DNA of 64,000 nt from JAJPKK01 sp963844635 (GTDB taxonomy: Bacteria; Pseudomonadota; Alphaproteobacteria; Rhizobiales; Xanthobacteraceae). Made by a program: the position numbers and the translations under genes. The notes under the pieces were generated by a model, which saw only the letters and a program-made list of their open reading frames with translations, did no database searches and had not been told where the DNA came from. The number at the start of each line of letters is the position of its first letter. Position 1 is the stretch's first letter. The stretch is taken from positions 248,001 to 312,000 of the forward strand of contig CAWJPD010000011.1 of the NCBI GenBank assembly GCA_963844635.1, written 5' to 3'. Of this stretch, positions 44,495 through 54,746 are shown piece by piece.

Positions 44495-45346
44495 ATGTTC
44501 AAGTTCGTTTCGGCATGCTTCGGAATTGTTGGGGCAACGGTGATGGCAGTCGCGGCGGAAGGACCCAAGAACGAGGTCGTTCCGAACTTCGCGCCGACCA
44601 CCAATACCGGCTGGGTGCTCGACCACGCCGTGGGCGTCGACGATCTCCTGGCTTCACCGAACGGCGGCCCGGGACCGGTCACCTTCGACAAAGCGCATCC
44701 TTATGTGCCCAACGGCTTCGGCCGGCAGTCGACCTATCGCGTCGCCGACCTCAGCAACCCGATCCTGCAGCCCTGGACGTTGCCTTCGATGAAGAAGGCG
44801 AATGATGCAGTCATCGCGGGGAAGGTCCCATTCCGTGCGCGCGAACGCTGTTGGCCGGTCGGCGTGCCGAACTTTGACACTTATTCGCTGGTCGAACCGT
44901 TCTTCTTCTATCCGATGGGCGACAAAATCGCGGTCATCAATCAGGGCGGCCCGGAGGTTCGCCATATCTACCTGAACGTGCCGCATTCGAACGACGTGAA
45001 ACCATCCTGGTACGGCGAATCCGTTGGCCACTACGAGGACGGCAACACGCTGGTGATCGACACCATCGGGATTTCGCCCAAATCGTACGTGGACAATTAT
45101 CGCACCCCGCATACAGACCAGTTGCACGTCATCGAACGCTGGACGCTCGCCCCCGACGCCAAGACCGTCGATGTGTCCGTCTATGTCGAGGACCCCGGGG
45201 CATTCACGAAGCCGTGGACGGCGGTGCAGCGCTGGCGGCGCGTCGATACTGAGCCGATCCTGATGACCACGTGCAACGAGAACAATTCCGATTTCTTCAG
45301 CGCCGGCCTGGTGCCGTTGCCCGGAGCGACACACCCGGATTTCTGA
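44495..45346 (+). CDS. Hypothetical secreted protein (283 residues)
   Basis: ATG 44495 follows a TGGAGGACG ribosome site. MFKFVSACFGIVGATVMAVA is a signal peptide with cleavage near AVAAEG. The mature part has conserved-looking blocks: RARERCWPVGVPNFDTYSLVEPFFFY, VRHIYLNVPHSNDVKPSWYGESVGHYEDGNTLVIDTIG, IERWTLAPDAKTVDVSVYVEDPGAF and TTCNENNSDFF. The GHYEDGNTLVIDT and IERW pattern is shared with a large group of uncharacterised secreted proteins from soil proteobacteria. No enzyme motif is evident. It follows the IlvD-like gene after a repeat and may be separately transcribed. Confidence 0.72.
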   Translation: MFKFVSACFGIVGATVMAVAAEGPKNEVVPNFAPTTNTGWVLDHAVGVDDLLASPNGGPGPVTFDKAHPYVPNGFGRQSTYRVADLSNPILQPWTLPSMKKANDAVIAGKVPFRARERCWPVGVPNFDTYSLVEPFFFYPMGDKIAVINQGGPEVRHIYLNVPHSNDVKPSWYGESVGHYEDGNTLVIDTIGISPKSYVDNYRTPHTDQLHVIERWTLAPDAKTVDVSVYVEDPGAFTKPWTAVQRWRRVDTEPILMTTCNENNSDFFSAGLVPLPGATHPDF

Positions 45347-45411
45347 TTCTTTTCGCGCCACGCAAGACCCAGAATGCGAGCGCCATGTGCGCTCACCGCG
45401 CGTGTAGGGTA

Positions 45412-45556
45412 GGCAAAATCGCGCGCCGTAGCTCTTCCATCGATTGACTTTTCATAGCGATTTTGCCCACGCGGTCGTTGGGTGCTTCATAGCTCCGACA
45501 GCGTGGGCAACGCGCCTGCGTGCTGTGCAAGCGGTGTGACCTTTATGCGCGTTGCC
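45412..45556. repeat. Two tandem inverted repeats of the same design
   Basis: Unit 1: GGCAAAATCGC (45412-45422) / GCGATTTTGCC (45457-45467), perfect, 34-base spacer. Unit 2: GGCAACGCGC (45506-45515) / GCGCGTTGCC (45547-45556), perfect, 31-base spacer. They occupy the 243-base gap between two convergent genes, a terminator-like position; I see nothing else in the gap. Confidence 0.75.
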
Positions 45557-45589
45557 ACCCTGCGATCGATTTGATGCGGTCTGATCGGA

Positions 45590-46171
45590 TCACGCACTAG
45601 ATTGTGCCGCCGCGGTAAATCGCTGCCTGATCGCGTGGCCGTCACGCATGGGCAGCACCCGCGGCGCGTCGCCTCCCGCGATGATGGCCTGGATCAGCAG
45701 CGGCCCGCGGCGAACATGCACGATGTCGCGCAGGTCGTGCGCTTCGTGAATCTGCGTCACTCGGAGCGCATCGGAGAAGCCGCACGCCTTGGCAATGTCG
45801 ACGAGGTCGACTCCTGCCGCGGTGTGGCTCGGCTGCCTGCCGGTTTCCCCATATTCACGATTGTCGAGGACGACGATGACGAGGTTTTTCGGTTTCTTGA
45901 CGCCGATGGTGGCGAGGCTGCCTAAGCCCATCAGCGCTTCACCGTCGCCGGTCAGTACCAGGACGCGACGATTTGGCTTGGCGAGCGCGAGGCCGAGCCC
46001 GATCATGCCGGCCCCGCCCATCGCGCCCCACAGGTAGAAATTCAGCGGATGGTCGCCGCAGGCGGCAACATCATAGGTCGGCGTGCCGAGACCCGACACC
46101 ACCAGCAGGTCCTGGCGATCGGCCAATAGCTTTGCCACAAAGGCGCGGCGGTCCAGCATTACCTGGTCCAA
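45590..46171 (-). CDS. TPP-dependent decarboxylase, beta (TPP-binding) subunit, ComE/sulfopyruvate decarboxylase-like
   Basis: A 193-residue protein carrying the thiamine-diphosphate motif GDGEALMGLGSLATIGV ... VLDNREYGETG (Gly-Asp-Gly ... Asn). It also has LLVVSGLGTPTYDVAACGD and LWGAMGGAGMIGLGLALAKPNRRVLVL. This half-size domain works with the separate PYR-domain subunit encoded just upstream; the two genes overlap by 13 bases. The family includes sulfopyruvate and phosphonopyruvate decarboxylases. Neither sulfonate nor phosphonate genes are nearby, so the substrate is open. Confidence 0.83.
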   Translation of the reverse strand: MDQVMLDRRAFVAKLLADRQDLLVVSGLGTPTYDVAACGDHPLNFYLWGAMGGAGMIGLGLALAKPNRRVLVLTGDGEALMGLGSLATIGVKKPKNLVIVVLDNREYGETGRQPSHTAAGVDLVDIAKACGFSDALRVTQIHEAHDLRDIVHVRRGPLLIQAIIAGGDAPRVLPMRDGHAIRQRFTAAAQSSA

Positions 46172-46743
46172 ATCTTGCGGCCGATCAGGCGCTGCGACAG
46201 CAGCACGGCGACCGGCAGATCGCCGGCAAAGGCCATGTCGCAGCCCGCACCGACGATATCGCGGACATCTTCAGCCGCGTCTACTCGGTAGGTCAAAAAA
46301 CCGCAAAGCCGCAAGGTCGCCTCGGTGATCGATCCCATCGGCACCTGCCATGGATTGAACTCGGCAAACTCGCCGCGCATCGTGACAAGAATGAAGCAGG
46401 GAAACCCGCATGTCTTGATCAGCGAGAACATGTTGATGCAGTTGCCAACGCCACTGCTCTGCATCAGCAAGGCGCCGTACTGCCCCCCGAGCGCCGCCCC
46501 GGCAATCAGCGCCACCCCCTCCTCCTCGGTCGTCAGCAGGACATCGTGAATCTCGGGATCGGAGACGCAAAGCTCGATTAACCGGCTGTGCCCGGCATCG
46601 GGCACATAGCCGACCTGGCGCATGCCGACCCGCCGGAACTCGGCATGGATCGAGTCCGCCCAGCGCAATCTGCCTTCCGCTTCGATGTCCAAGCGGTCCT
46701 CCGGTGGCGACCGGCCAAGCCAGTGGGCGGCGCCAGGGAGCAT
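46159..46743 (-). CDS. TPP-dependent decarboxylase, alpha (PYR) subunit, ComD/sulfopyruvate decarboxylase-like
   Basis: A 194-residue protein whose core QVGYVPDAGHSRLIEL, VLLTTEEEGVALIAGAALGG (the catalytic Glu of the PYR domain), LMQSSGVGNCINMFSLIKTCGFP and VTMRGEFAEFNPWQVPMG is the ComD-type alpha subunit. The first ~30 residues from ATG 46743 are not recognisable, so the true start may be within or upstream. It forms a two-gene operon with the beta subunit (13-base overlap). Confidence 0.82.
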   Translation of the reverse strand: MLPGAAHWLGRSPPEDRLDIEAEGRLRWADSIHAEFRRVGMRQVGYVPDAGHSRLIELCVSDPEIHDVLLTTEEEGVALIAGAALGGQYGALLMQSSGVGNCINMFSLIKTCGFPCFILVTMRGEFAEFNPWQVPMGSITEATLRLCGFLTYRVDAAEDVRDIVGAGCDMAFAGDLPVAVLLSQRLIGRKIWTR

Positions 46744-46865
46744 AGGCGAAGCTGAAATCGATGAACAAGGCCGGCAGGGTCATCGCCGCGCAGCGGCGGC
46801 ATGACGGGCGACCGAGAATTCGCCATTTCCGCTTTGTCCGTCATCCGTAAACCGGTCGGCTATCT

Positions 46866-46880
46866 TGTTGCGATGCAACA
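46866..46880. promoter_or_regulatory. Short inverted repeat TGTTGC-GAT-GCAACA
   Basis: A perfect 6-bp dyad with a 3-base centre, flanked by TT/TAAT. It lies in the divergent region between the TPP-enzyme operon and the DUF2946 gene, about 130 bases before the latter. Its size and symmetry suit a dimeric repressor; the regulator is unknown. Confidence 0.3.
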
Positions 46881-47010
46881 TAATATCCGAGTAGGTCGCA
46901 AATATCGTGGGCATCCGCACGCGGCAGATTGGGCCTCGCGTTTTCCCGTTGACAGAAAGACATTGTGACGAGAATTTCGGGCAGAACTACTCCCGGCGGG
47001 GTTCGTTTCG

Positions 47011-47392
47011 ATGTGCTGGTTCCGGCAGAACATGCGTTTGGCAGCGTCATTCGCGCTATTTGCGATGGCAATGCATGTGATGCTGACCTTCGGCCACACG
47101 CATCCTGGAGACCTTTCCAGGGGCGATTTCAATGGCTTCTCCGGCAGTTGTGACGGCATCGTCGAACGCTGCTTGGCCTGAGCGCCCCGGCGGTCCGTCA
47201 GGATCTGCGAACCTCGTCGACTGCGCCATTTGCGCAAATATTCACCTCGCCAGTTCGTTGGTTGGCAGCGCGGCACCCGTGCTCACGGTTCCGATGGATT
47301 TCGGCGCCGCGCCACGGGGCAAAGCTCTTGAATACCAGCCAACGCGCCCTGAACGCATCGCCTTCGACGCGCGCGGTCCGCCGCGCCTCTGA
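47011..47392 (+). pseudogene. DUF2946-family protein, frameshift near 47140
   Basis: ATG 47011 (MCWFRQNMRLAASFALFAMAM) encodes an N-terminal hydrophobic segment followed by HVMLTFGHTHPGD, typical of DUF2946, before drifting to a stop. One frame over, CAICANIHLASSLVGSAAPVL, the conserved Cys-rich block of the same family, continues to a stop at 47390-47392 with a basic tail (YQPTRPERIAFDARGPPRL). Joining the frames near 47140 gives about 127 residues. DUF2946 proteins often neighbour metal (copper) transport genes; here an RND efflux pair begins 58 bases downstream on the same strand. Confidence 0.68.
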
Positions 47393-47449
47393 TTTTCTAC
47401 GTTTGCGGGCGGGATCGTCGGCAAGCGTACAACCTGGAGGAAAACGCCC

Positions 47450-48643
47450 GTGAGGACTGATTCCCATGCCAGGTTGTCGCGCCGACGTTCTGTTATCTTC
47501 ATCCTCATTATCCTCGCCATCGTCGGTGGCAGCGCATTTTCCTGGCAGTACCTGACGCGGGAACCAGGCAGTGCCCGCGCCGCGCTTCCCGCGGCCCGCG
47601 GACCCGCGGCAGTGCCGGTGCGGGTCGCAACCGCCAGCCGGCAGGACCTCCCGATCTACGCAACGGGGCTTGGCACCGTCCAGGCGTCCTTCACCATCGG
47701 CATCCATTCCCAGCTCGATGGCATCATGCAGGAGGTGCTGTTCACCGAGGGGCAGCATGTCAAAAAAGGCGACGTGCTGGCGCAGATAGATCGGCGTCCG
47801 TTCCAGGCAGTCTTCGATGCGGCCGTGGCAAAGAAGGCCCAGGACGCGGCCATGCTGGTTTCGGCCGAAAAGGACCTTACGCGCGCCAAGACACTGGTCA
47901 TCAGAAGCTTCGAAACTCAACAGGTCGTCGATCAAGGACAGGCCAAGGTCGATCAGCTCAAGGCAGCGATCGATGCCGACGAAGCATCGATCGAAGCGGC
48001 CCGGACCAATCTTGATTTCACATCGATCAAGGCGCCGAGCGAAGGACGTGTCGGGGTACGCCAAATCGATCCTGGCAACCTCGTTCACGCCTCCGACCCG
48101 CGCGCGATTGCGAGTTTGGTTCTGACCCAGCCGTCAGCCGTTCTGTTCACGTTGCCGGCCCAGGTGCTCGACGATGTCCGCGACGCGATGCGACGCGGTC
48201 CCGTGGAGGTGACGGCGCTCGACCAGGACAACAAACGGGTGCTGAGCACGGGAAGCCTGCTCCTGATCGACAATGCCATCGACCAGTCGACCGCAACCCT
48301 GCGCCTCAAGGCGATGTTCGCCAACAAGGACGAGCGGCTGTGGCCGGGGGAGTTCGTGAATGCGCGCGTTCTCCTGGACACACGACGTGATGTGGTAGCG
48401 GTCCCGACCGAGGCGATCCAGCGCGGCGAGCCGGGTCTCTACGTATGGGTGGTCAATGCCGATGATATTGCCGAGCCGCGCCCCGTCTCGCTCGGCCCGG
48501 CATCGGGTGATCTGACGCTGATCGAGAACGGCATCGCTGCGGGCGATCGCGTGGTGACCGACGGCCAGTACAAATTGCAGACCCATGCGCGAGTCAGGAT
48601 TTTGCCGTCGGCGTCGGCGACGGAACTGGAGACGGCGAAATGA
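47450..48643 (+). CDS. RND efflux periplasmic adaptor (membrane-fusion) protein, MdtA-like
   Basis: A 397-residue inner-membrane-anchored adaptor. The N-terminal anchor is SVIFILIILAIVGGSAFSW. Residues ~70-200 carry the lipoyl/hairpin pattern: GLGTVQASFTIGIHSQLDGIMQEV, EGQHVKKGDVLAQIDRRPFQ, a coiled-coil hairpin (KAQDAAMLVSAEKDLTRAK ... KAAIDADEASIEAARTNLDFTSI) and KAPSEGRVGVRQIDPGN. The beta-barrel domain has LRLKAMFANKDERLWPGEFVNARVLL. It precedes the pump gene, whose ATG (48640) overlaps its stop by four bases. Confidence 0.93.
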   Translation: MRTDSHARLSRRRSVIFILIILAIVGGSAFSWQYLTREPGSARAALPAARGPAAVPVRVATASRQDLPIYATGLGTVQASFTIGIHSQLDGIMQEVLFTEGQHVKKGDVLAQIDRRPFQAVFDAAVAKKAQDAAMLVSAEKDLTRAKTLVIRSFETQQVVDQGQAKVDQLKAAIDADEASIEAARTNLDFTSIKAPSEGRVGVRQIDPGNLVHASDPRAIASLVLTQPSAVLFTLPAQVLDDVRDAMRRGPVEVTALDQDNKRVLSTGSLLLIDNAIDQSTATLRLKAMFANKDERLWPGEFVNARVLLDTRRDVVAVPTEAIQRGEPGLYVWVVNADDIAEPRPVSLGPASGDLTLIENGIAAGDRVVTDGQYKLQTHARVRILPSASATELETAK

Positions 48644-51600
48644 ATTTGTCCGAACCTTTCATCCGCCGGCCGGTTGCGACTTCGCTGATCACAGCGTCAA
48701 TTGCGATGGTGGGCATTGTCGCGTTCCCATTCCTGCCGGTCGCGCCCCTGCCGCACGTCGACTTTCCGACCATCAATGTCACTGCGACGCTTGCCGGCGC
48801 CAGCCCAGAGACAATGGCGTCATCGGTCGCCGCGCCGTTGGAGCGCCAGTTCGGCCAAATCCCCGGAGTGACGCAACTAACCTCGACGAGTACGCTCGGA
48901 GTCGCGAACGTCGTCATTCAGTTCGATCTGAACCGCAACATCGATCTCGCCGGCCAGGACGTTCAGGCCGCGATCACCGCTGCAAGCCGATTCCTGCCCC
49001 AGGCGATGACCATTCCGCCGGTGTACCGGAAGGTCAATCCGGCGGACGCGCCGATCATGATGCTGTGGGCGCACTCTGAACGTTGCCGATTTCGACGGTC
49101 GACGACTACATCGACAATGTCTTTCTTCAAGCAATATCGCAGCTTCCCGGCGTCGCGCAGGCCTCGATTTACGGCGATCAGAAGCCGTCGATTCGCATCC
49201 AGGTCGACCCGATGAAGCTTGCCGCGATCGGCCTGACGCTCGAGGAGATCAGGACGAGCCTCGTCAACGCAACGACCAATGCCGCCAAGGGCACCATCTA
49301 CACCTCCACGGTCGGCTACACGATCAACACAAACGACCAGATCACGGATGCCGAGCCGTTCAACGACATCATCCTGACCTATCGCAACGGTGCGGCGCTC
49401 CGGGTGCGTGACATCGGCCGGGCGGCCGTCGAGCCCACAAATCGTTATGTCCGTGGTTTTCCGAACAACAAGCCGGGCATCATTTTGGCGATCAAAAAGC
49501 TGCCCGACGCCAACACGATCGAGACGGTCAATCTCATCAAGGCGCGGCTGCCGCAACTCGCTGCCAACGTTCCCGCGGCGATCAAGGTCGAAACGATGCT
49601 CGACCGCACCGTGACGATCCGCGCCTCCGTGAATGACGTGGAATTCACGCTGGTCCTGACCATCGGGCTGGTGGTGATGGTCGTGCTGCTGTTCCTGCGC
49701 GACTTCTGGGCGACGTTCATCCCCGGCCTCACGGTGCCGCTGGCGCTGCTCGGCTCGTTTGCGGCGATGTATATGCTCAATTTCAGCATCGATAACATTT
49801 CGCTGATGGCACTGACGATCGCGGTCGGGTTCGTGGTGGACGATGCCATTGTCGAAGTCGAAAATGTCTATCGGCACGTCGAAAATGGCACCCCGCCATT
49901 CGATGCGGCACTGGTCGGGTCGGGCGAAATCCGCTTCACCGTGCTGTCGATCAGCCTGTCGCTGGTTGCCGTATTCATCCCGTTGCTGCTGATGGGCGGA
50001 ATCATCGGTCGGGTGTTTCGCGAATTCGCGCTCACCGTCACCGCTGCGATCGTGGTGTCCGCGTTCGTTTCGCTCACTTTGGCGCCGATGCTGTGCTCGC
50101 GCTTCATGCGGCTGGAGGCAAAACAGCATGGCCGGCTTTATCGGTTCGTCGAAGCCGGCTTCGAAGGGATGCTGTCAGGTTATCGCCGTTCCCTCGATAT
50201 CGTATTGCGCCATCAGCCGGTCGTGCTCGGCGTTTTCTTCGCCACCCTGGGCCTCACCGTCGTATCTCGCGATCGAGGCGCCGAAAGGTTTCTTCCCAAT
50301 CCAGGATACCGGGCTGATCTCGGGCGTTTCGCAAGCGTCCCAGGAGGTGTCTCCGCAGCGCATGATGCGGCTGCAACAGGAGCTCGGTGCCATCATCCTG
50401 CATGATCCCGACGTCGCGAGCATGACATCGCAGGTCGGCAGCACCGACACGCCCTACCCGGCGAATACCGGGAGCTTCACGATCGTGCTGAAGCCTCACG
50501 AGCAAAGGACGGCGACGGCACGCCAGATCATCGACCGGTTGCGGCCGCAGTTCGCCCAGGTCCCTGGCGCGAATGTTTTCCTGACCGCGGTTCAGGACAT
50601 CAATGTCGGCGCCCGGATCGGCCGCGGCGCATACCAGTACACATTGCAGGATGCCAACATCGACGAGCTGGTCGAATGGTCGCAAAAAATGCTGCAGAAA
50701 ATGCGCACGCTGCCGCAGCTTGCCGATGCCACCAGTGACCTGCTGGCCAATGCGCCTCAGCTCAAGATCACCATCAACCGCGATCAGGCATCGCGCTTCG
50801 GCATCTTGCCGCAGCTGATCGACGACACCCTGAACGACGCCTATGGGCAAAGACAGATCACGCAATTCTACACGCAGCTCAATACCTATTTCGTCGTTCT
50901 TGAAATTCTCCCAGAACTCCAGGCAAACCTCACCTCGCTCGACCGGCTCTATGTCAAGTCACCGCTGACCGGCGGCGTGGTCCCGCTGTCGACCTTTGTC
51001 GACATCGACTCGAGCAAGGCGGGACCGCTCCAGGTCACCCATCAGGCCCAGTTTCCCTCGGTCACACTGACCTTCAACTTGCGTCCGGGTATCGCGCTCG
51101 GCCAAGCTGTCAATGCGGTCAACGCCGCGGCGGCCGAGCTTGGCATGCCGCCGCAGATTTGTCGTCCTTCCAGGGCGACGCTCAGGCTTTCCAGCAATCG
51201 CTCTCGAACACTCCGGTGCTGATCCTGGCGTCGCTTGTCGTGGTCTATGTCATCCTTGGCATCCTCTACGAGAGCTTCATCCACCCCCTCACGATTTTTG
51301 TCGACATTGCCATCGGCTGGCGTCGGCGCGCTGCTCGCGCTGCGTCTGGGGCAGATGGAGCTGTCGGTGATCGGCATCGTCGGCATCATTTTGCTGATCG
51401 GCATTGTCAAGAAGAACGGGATCATCCTGGTCGACTTTGCGATCGCCGCCGAACGCGACCGCAACCTGGCGCCGATCGCGGCCATCCGCGAGGCCTGCCT
51501 GCTGCGGTTCCGGCCGATCATCATGACGACAGCGGCGGCAATGCTTGCGGGCGTGCCGCTCGCGCTCGGCAATGGCACCGGTTCGGAACTGCGTCAGCCG

Positions 51601-51762
51601 CTCGGCTACGCCATGGTCGGCGGCCTCGCTTTCAGCCAGCTCCTCACGCTCTACACGACGCCGGTCATCTATCTCTATCTCGATCGGTTGCAGCTTTGGC
51701 TGCGCGGCGCGGAACGGCCGCATGCCGAGAGCACTGAGATCAGTGCCGTTGCCGCGGAGTGA
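48640..51762 (+). pseudogene. RND multidrug efflux permease (MdtB/MdtC-like), four frameshifts
   Basis: ATG 48640 begins MNLSEPFIRRPVATSLI. Segments in successive frames rebuild a full HAE1-type inner-membrane pump of ~1,040 residues: FPTINVTATLAGASPETMASSVAAPLE; LPISTVDDYIDNVF and FVVDDAIVEVENVYRH (TM4 acidic motif); LAIEAPKGFFPIQDTG; SSFQGDAQAFQQSL; PSAGVGALLAL and GIVKKNGIILVDFAI. Breaks lie near 49081 (one A lost in an AA run), 50265, 51163 and 51298 (one T too many in TTTTT). The first and last are homopolymer indels, which favours sequencing error over true decay. Proton-driven drug or lipid export would be the family role. Confidence 0.87.
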
Positions 51763-52068
51763 AGGGATCAGAACCTATCGCGATTTAAGCTGAACGCATC
51801 CGCCCGGAGCGCGGCCGCACGGCCGGGTCTCGCGCCGCGCCAATATCCCGGCGTGTTGGCGCATGATCCCGTAAAGTTGCAGACTTTTCGGACAAGATCA
51901 TGCGCAAAGTCAACACGCATCCGTCGTCGAGCGCAGTCCGCGACGGGTGCGCAGAACAGAACCGGGCGGGAGGCGATTCAAGGTGAACGCATCCCGCTTT
52001 AGCCGGCGCACCCCCGCTTCGCAGAATCTCGCGGCGCGCGTGCCGCCATCTCTGCGACGCGCCCTGGC
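51763..52068. other. Intergenic, 306 bases, mostly repeats
   Basis: A degraded module C fragment lies at about 51783-51805, followed by the full A-B-C element at 51859-52002. No gene is recognisable between the pump gene and the convergent GYF-domain gene. Confidence 0.6.
51859..52002 (+). repeat. Palindromic element copy 9 (full A-B-C)
   Basis: A complete copy in plus orientation: module A to 51905, module B with arms CGCATCCGTC/GCGACGGGTGCG, and module C ending in TCCCGCTTTAG at 52002. It lies about 100 bases after the RND pump gene in the same orientation. Confidence 0.9.
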
Positions 52069-54563
52069 CTATCCGCCGTCGGGATCGGCCGCGGCCGAAT
52101 ACAGATAACGCAGCAGATTGACGCGATCGTCATGAGGGAGTGCGAGCACCGCTTCGTAGAACGCGATGACCAGCGCGCAATAAGGCAAGAATTCCGCCGG
52201 CGCGAGTTTTCCTCGGCCAAGCAGTTCGCTTTGCACCGACTGCTGGCGCAAGCTATTGAACACCGCTTCAAGATAGGGCCGCGCCTGCTCCGCGGTCGGC
52301 GCGACCGCCGCCGGCGGCGGATCGGCTGCGGCGACGCGCTCGATGATCGCCATATCGCGCGAAAATAGCGACGGGAGTTCCTTGGGAAGATTGGAGGTGA
52401 GCGTTGCTCCTTTGCTCTCATCGCTCAAAGCGACGCAGCTTTCCGGACTGGTGAACTGCAGAGCCTGCATATAGCCGAGATAAGTATCGGTGATATCGAG
52501 CAGCGCCTCCGAAGGCGCATTGGCGAGCAAAGGCTTGATGCTCCTGCGCAATGCCGCACGCGCCAGCGAGAGATACTGATCTTCCGGCGCATTGGCCGCA
52601 ATCTCGGTGAACCGCTTGACGAAGCGATCATAGGCCATGGGATGGATGCGCTTAAGCGACGCTACCGCTGGCAAATCGGCAACGATTTGGGGAAGAGCGC
52701 CGCCAGCCGCCTTGTCGCCCGCTCCGGCAATCGATCCCGTGACAGTGTCGCTCGAAGTCGTTGAAGGCCCTTGTGCCGGCGTCGGGGCCTCCGCAATGCG
52801 CTCACGAGGACGCGGCACCACGGCGCGGTCGAACGGATGCTGGTCGACGACCACGATCAGACCCGCGGCAAACAAGCCCCATCCCACCGCGACCAGGAGC
52901 AAGAGGACACAGATCCCGACCGCGGCGCGCAACGCGAAGCCCCACCGACGGCGAGCGGCTGGAGGCGGCGATCCCGTGGGCGGCCGGTCGAGCGACGGAT
53001 CGATATCCGGGGCGCGTGCCGACGCCGATGCCACCGCCTCGTCGCCGGAAACAGCGTCCGTCAGGTCTTCATGGGTCGTTTCGGCGGCGACTTGTTCACG
53101 GGCCTTGACGGCGACAGCCGTGTCGCCCCTTCCCCGCCGGGCTTGCTTCGCACGCTGAGGATCTTCGAAATAGGTGCGCCAAGCCTCGTCGAGATCGGCA
53201 GCCCCGGGTGCCGCCGCGCGCTGCGGCACGATTTCGCTGACCAGAGCCAGCGAGCCGACGGTGCCGCGTCGCGCCTGTCCGTAATCCGTCGACTTGCGGG
53301 GCGCGGCATCCTTTTCATCCACGTCGGCCGCAAGGTCGGTCGCGTTGGCTGCCGCGCCGGTCCGGCCGGACGGGCGGTAGTTGGCGAGATCGCCTCTCGG
53401 CCCGCGATCTCTCGCCGTACTCTGCCTGACCACACGCTCGGTGGCGCCGCGCCGTGCGGGGCCGGTATCGCGCCCCGGCGCAACGGCCGCAGTTTGCGCA
53501 GTCGCCGCCGCGGCCGCGGCGTCTTCGTCGATGGTGGCGTCCTCGAGCGTGGCGTTTTCGGTCACCATCGAGGCTCGCCGGCCGCCATCTGCGGCCCGCC
53601 GCCTAGGCGCGGCCTCATGGTCGTTAAAACGTCCCCCGGCGATCTCTGCCGCCTCTGCCGCAAACGCATGTCCCTGGTGGTCCGCTTCCTGGTCGAACGC
53701 ATCTTCAGCGGCAAGCTCCGCCTCGTCTTCGAAAGCGCCTTTGCCGCCGTCCTGACTGGGAGCCGCTGCTCCTTCGAATGGGTGCTCGTCCACTGTCTCA
53801 TGATGAAGGGCACGGTCCGTTTCTTCTCAAAGGTGCTTTCCCGGACCGCCGCCGGGGCGAATGCCAGTTCTTTCGAGAGGCCTCGCGCCGCTGTGCGCGG
53901 AAACATCTTCTTCTCCGCCGCTGGCGGCGCGATCCCGGCTTCCGCGTCCTCCTGCTCCTCGGTGATGATTCCGGGTTCGTGCCGCTCACGCAATTGCGGC
54001 CCGGCGACGTACCGGTCGGCTTCATCGCGGTCGGCGTCGAGTTCCTCCTTCTGCGCGAACTCCTCGGCCGTAAGCTCGAGCTCCTCGGCCGTAAGCTCCT
54101 CGGCCGTAAGCTCCTCGGCCGTAAGCTCCTCGGCCGGAGACGTCTCGACCTCCACATCCTCTGCGGCAAGTTCCTCGGCGGTCAACAGAGGGTGCCCCTC
54201 GCTGTCGTCGCCAATTGGCAGGCCGTCTTCGTAGGCCGCCTTTCCCAGTTCATGATCGATTGGCGCATCGGAGGCCACGACTTGCGCGGACACATGCTCC
54301 GGGTCTTTGTCGTGTTCGCCTTCGCCCTCGAAGATCTCCGCCTCGGCCTCATCGAGGTCAGCCGCCTCTTCCTCGGGGCTGTCGATGAGTTCGGGGTACC
54401 TGCTGCGCCGGATGCCAATTGACCCACCCAGTCGCCAAACCAAGGTTTCGGAGTTGATCACGCCCCGTGAGGCAGCCTCGGTCAGCGCGGCGTGCGTATA
54501 GGGGCCATATCGCTTGCCGTTAAGCGAGATGAACCAGTGCTGGTCAGCCGGCTGTGCTAACAT
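52069..54563 (-). pseudogene. GYF-domain-containing membrane protein, frameshift near 53830
   Basis: From ATG 54563 (MLAQPADQHWF) a GYF_2 domain occupies residues ~8-60 (WFISLNGKRYGPYTHAAL ... TLVWRLGGSIGIRR). A long acidic low-complexity region follows, including five-residue AEELT repeats. Near 53830 the reading frame shifts; the second frame is acidic and Ala-rich, then has one transmembrane helix (ALRAAVGICVLLLLVAVGWGLF). A helical C-terminal domain follows (LKRIHPMAYDRFVKRFTEI; YLSLARAALRRSIKPLLANAPSEALLDI; FYEAVLALPHDDRVNLLRYLY). The whole is about 830 residues. GYF_2 proteins bind proline-rich partners; no function is known. Confidence 0.72.
54060..54138 (-). repeat. 15-bp coding tandem repeat (AEELT)
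   Basis: CTCCTCGGCCGTAAG is repeated at 54060-54074, 54081-54095, 54096-54110 and 54111-54125, with a partial fifth copy to 54138. On the minus strand it encodes (T-A-E-E-L)n inside the acidic linker of the GYF protein. Copy number is likely variable between strains. Confidence 0.9.
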
Positions 54564-54746
54564 CGATGCCACGCATGCTCGCCCGCGTCCGCCCGGTCGG
54601 GCGGACCGCTCCACCATTGAATCACGTTCCGCGCCACGCAAGCAGGTGGCGCGCGTGCCCCCCAAAAGCCGTCCCCCCGATTATTCGCGGATACTCGGTG
54701 AAAGCAACCCTTTTCGCCGGTCGGGTTCCCGACCGGCGGGGCCCGA

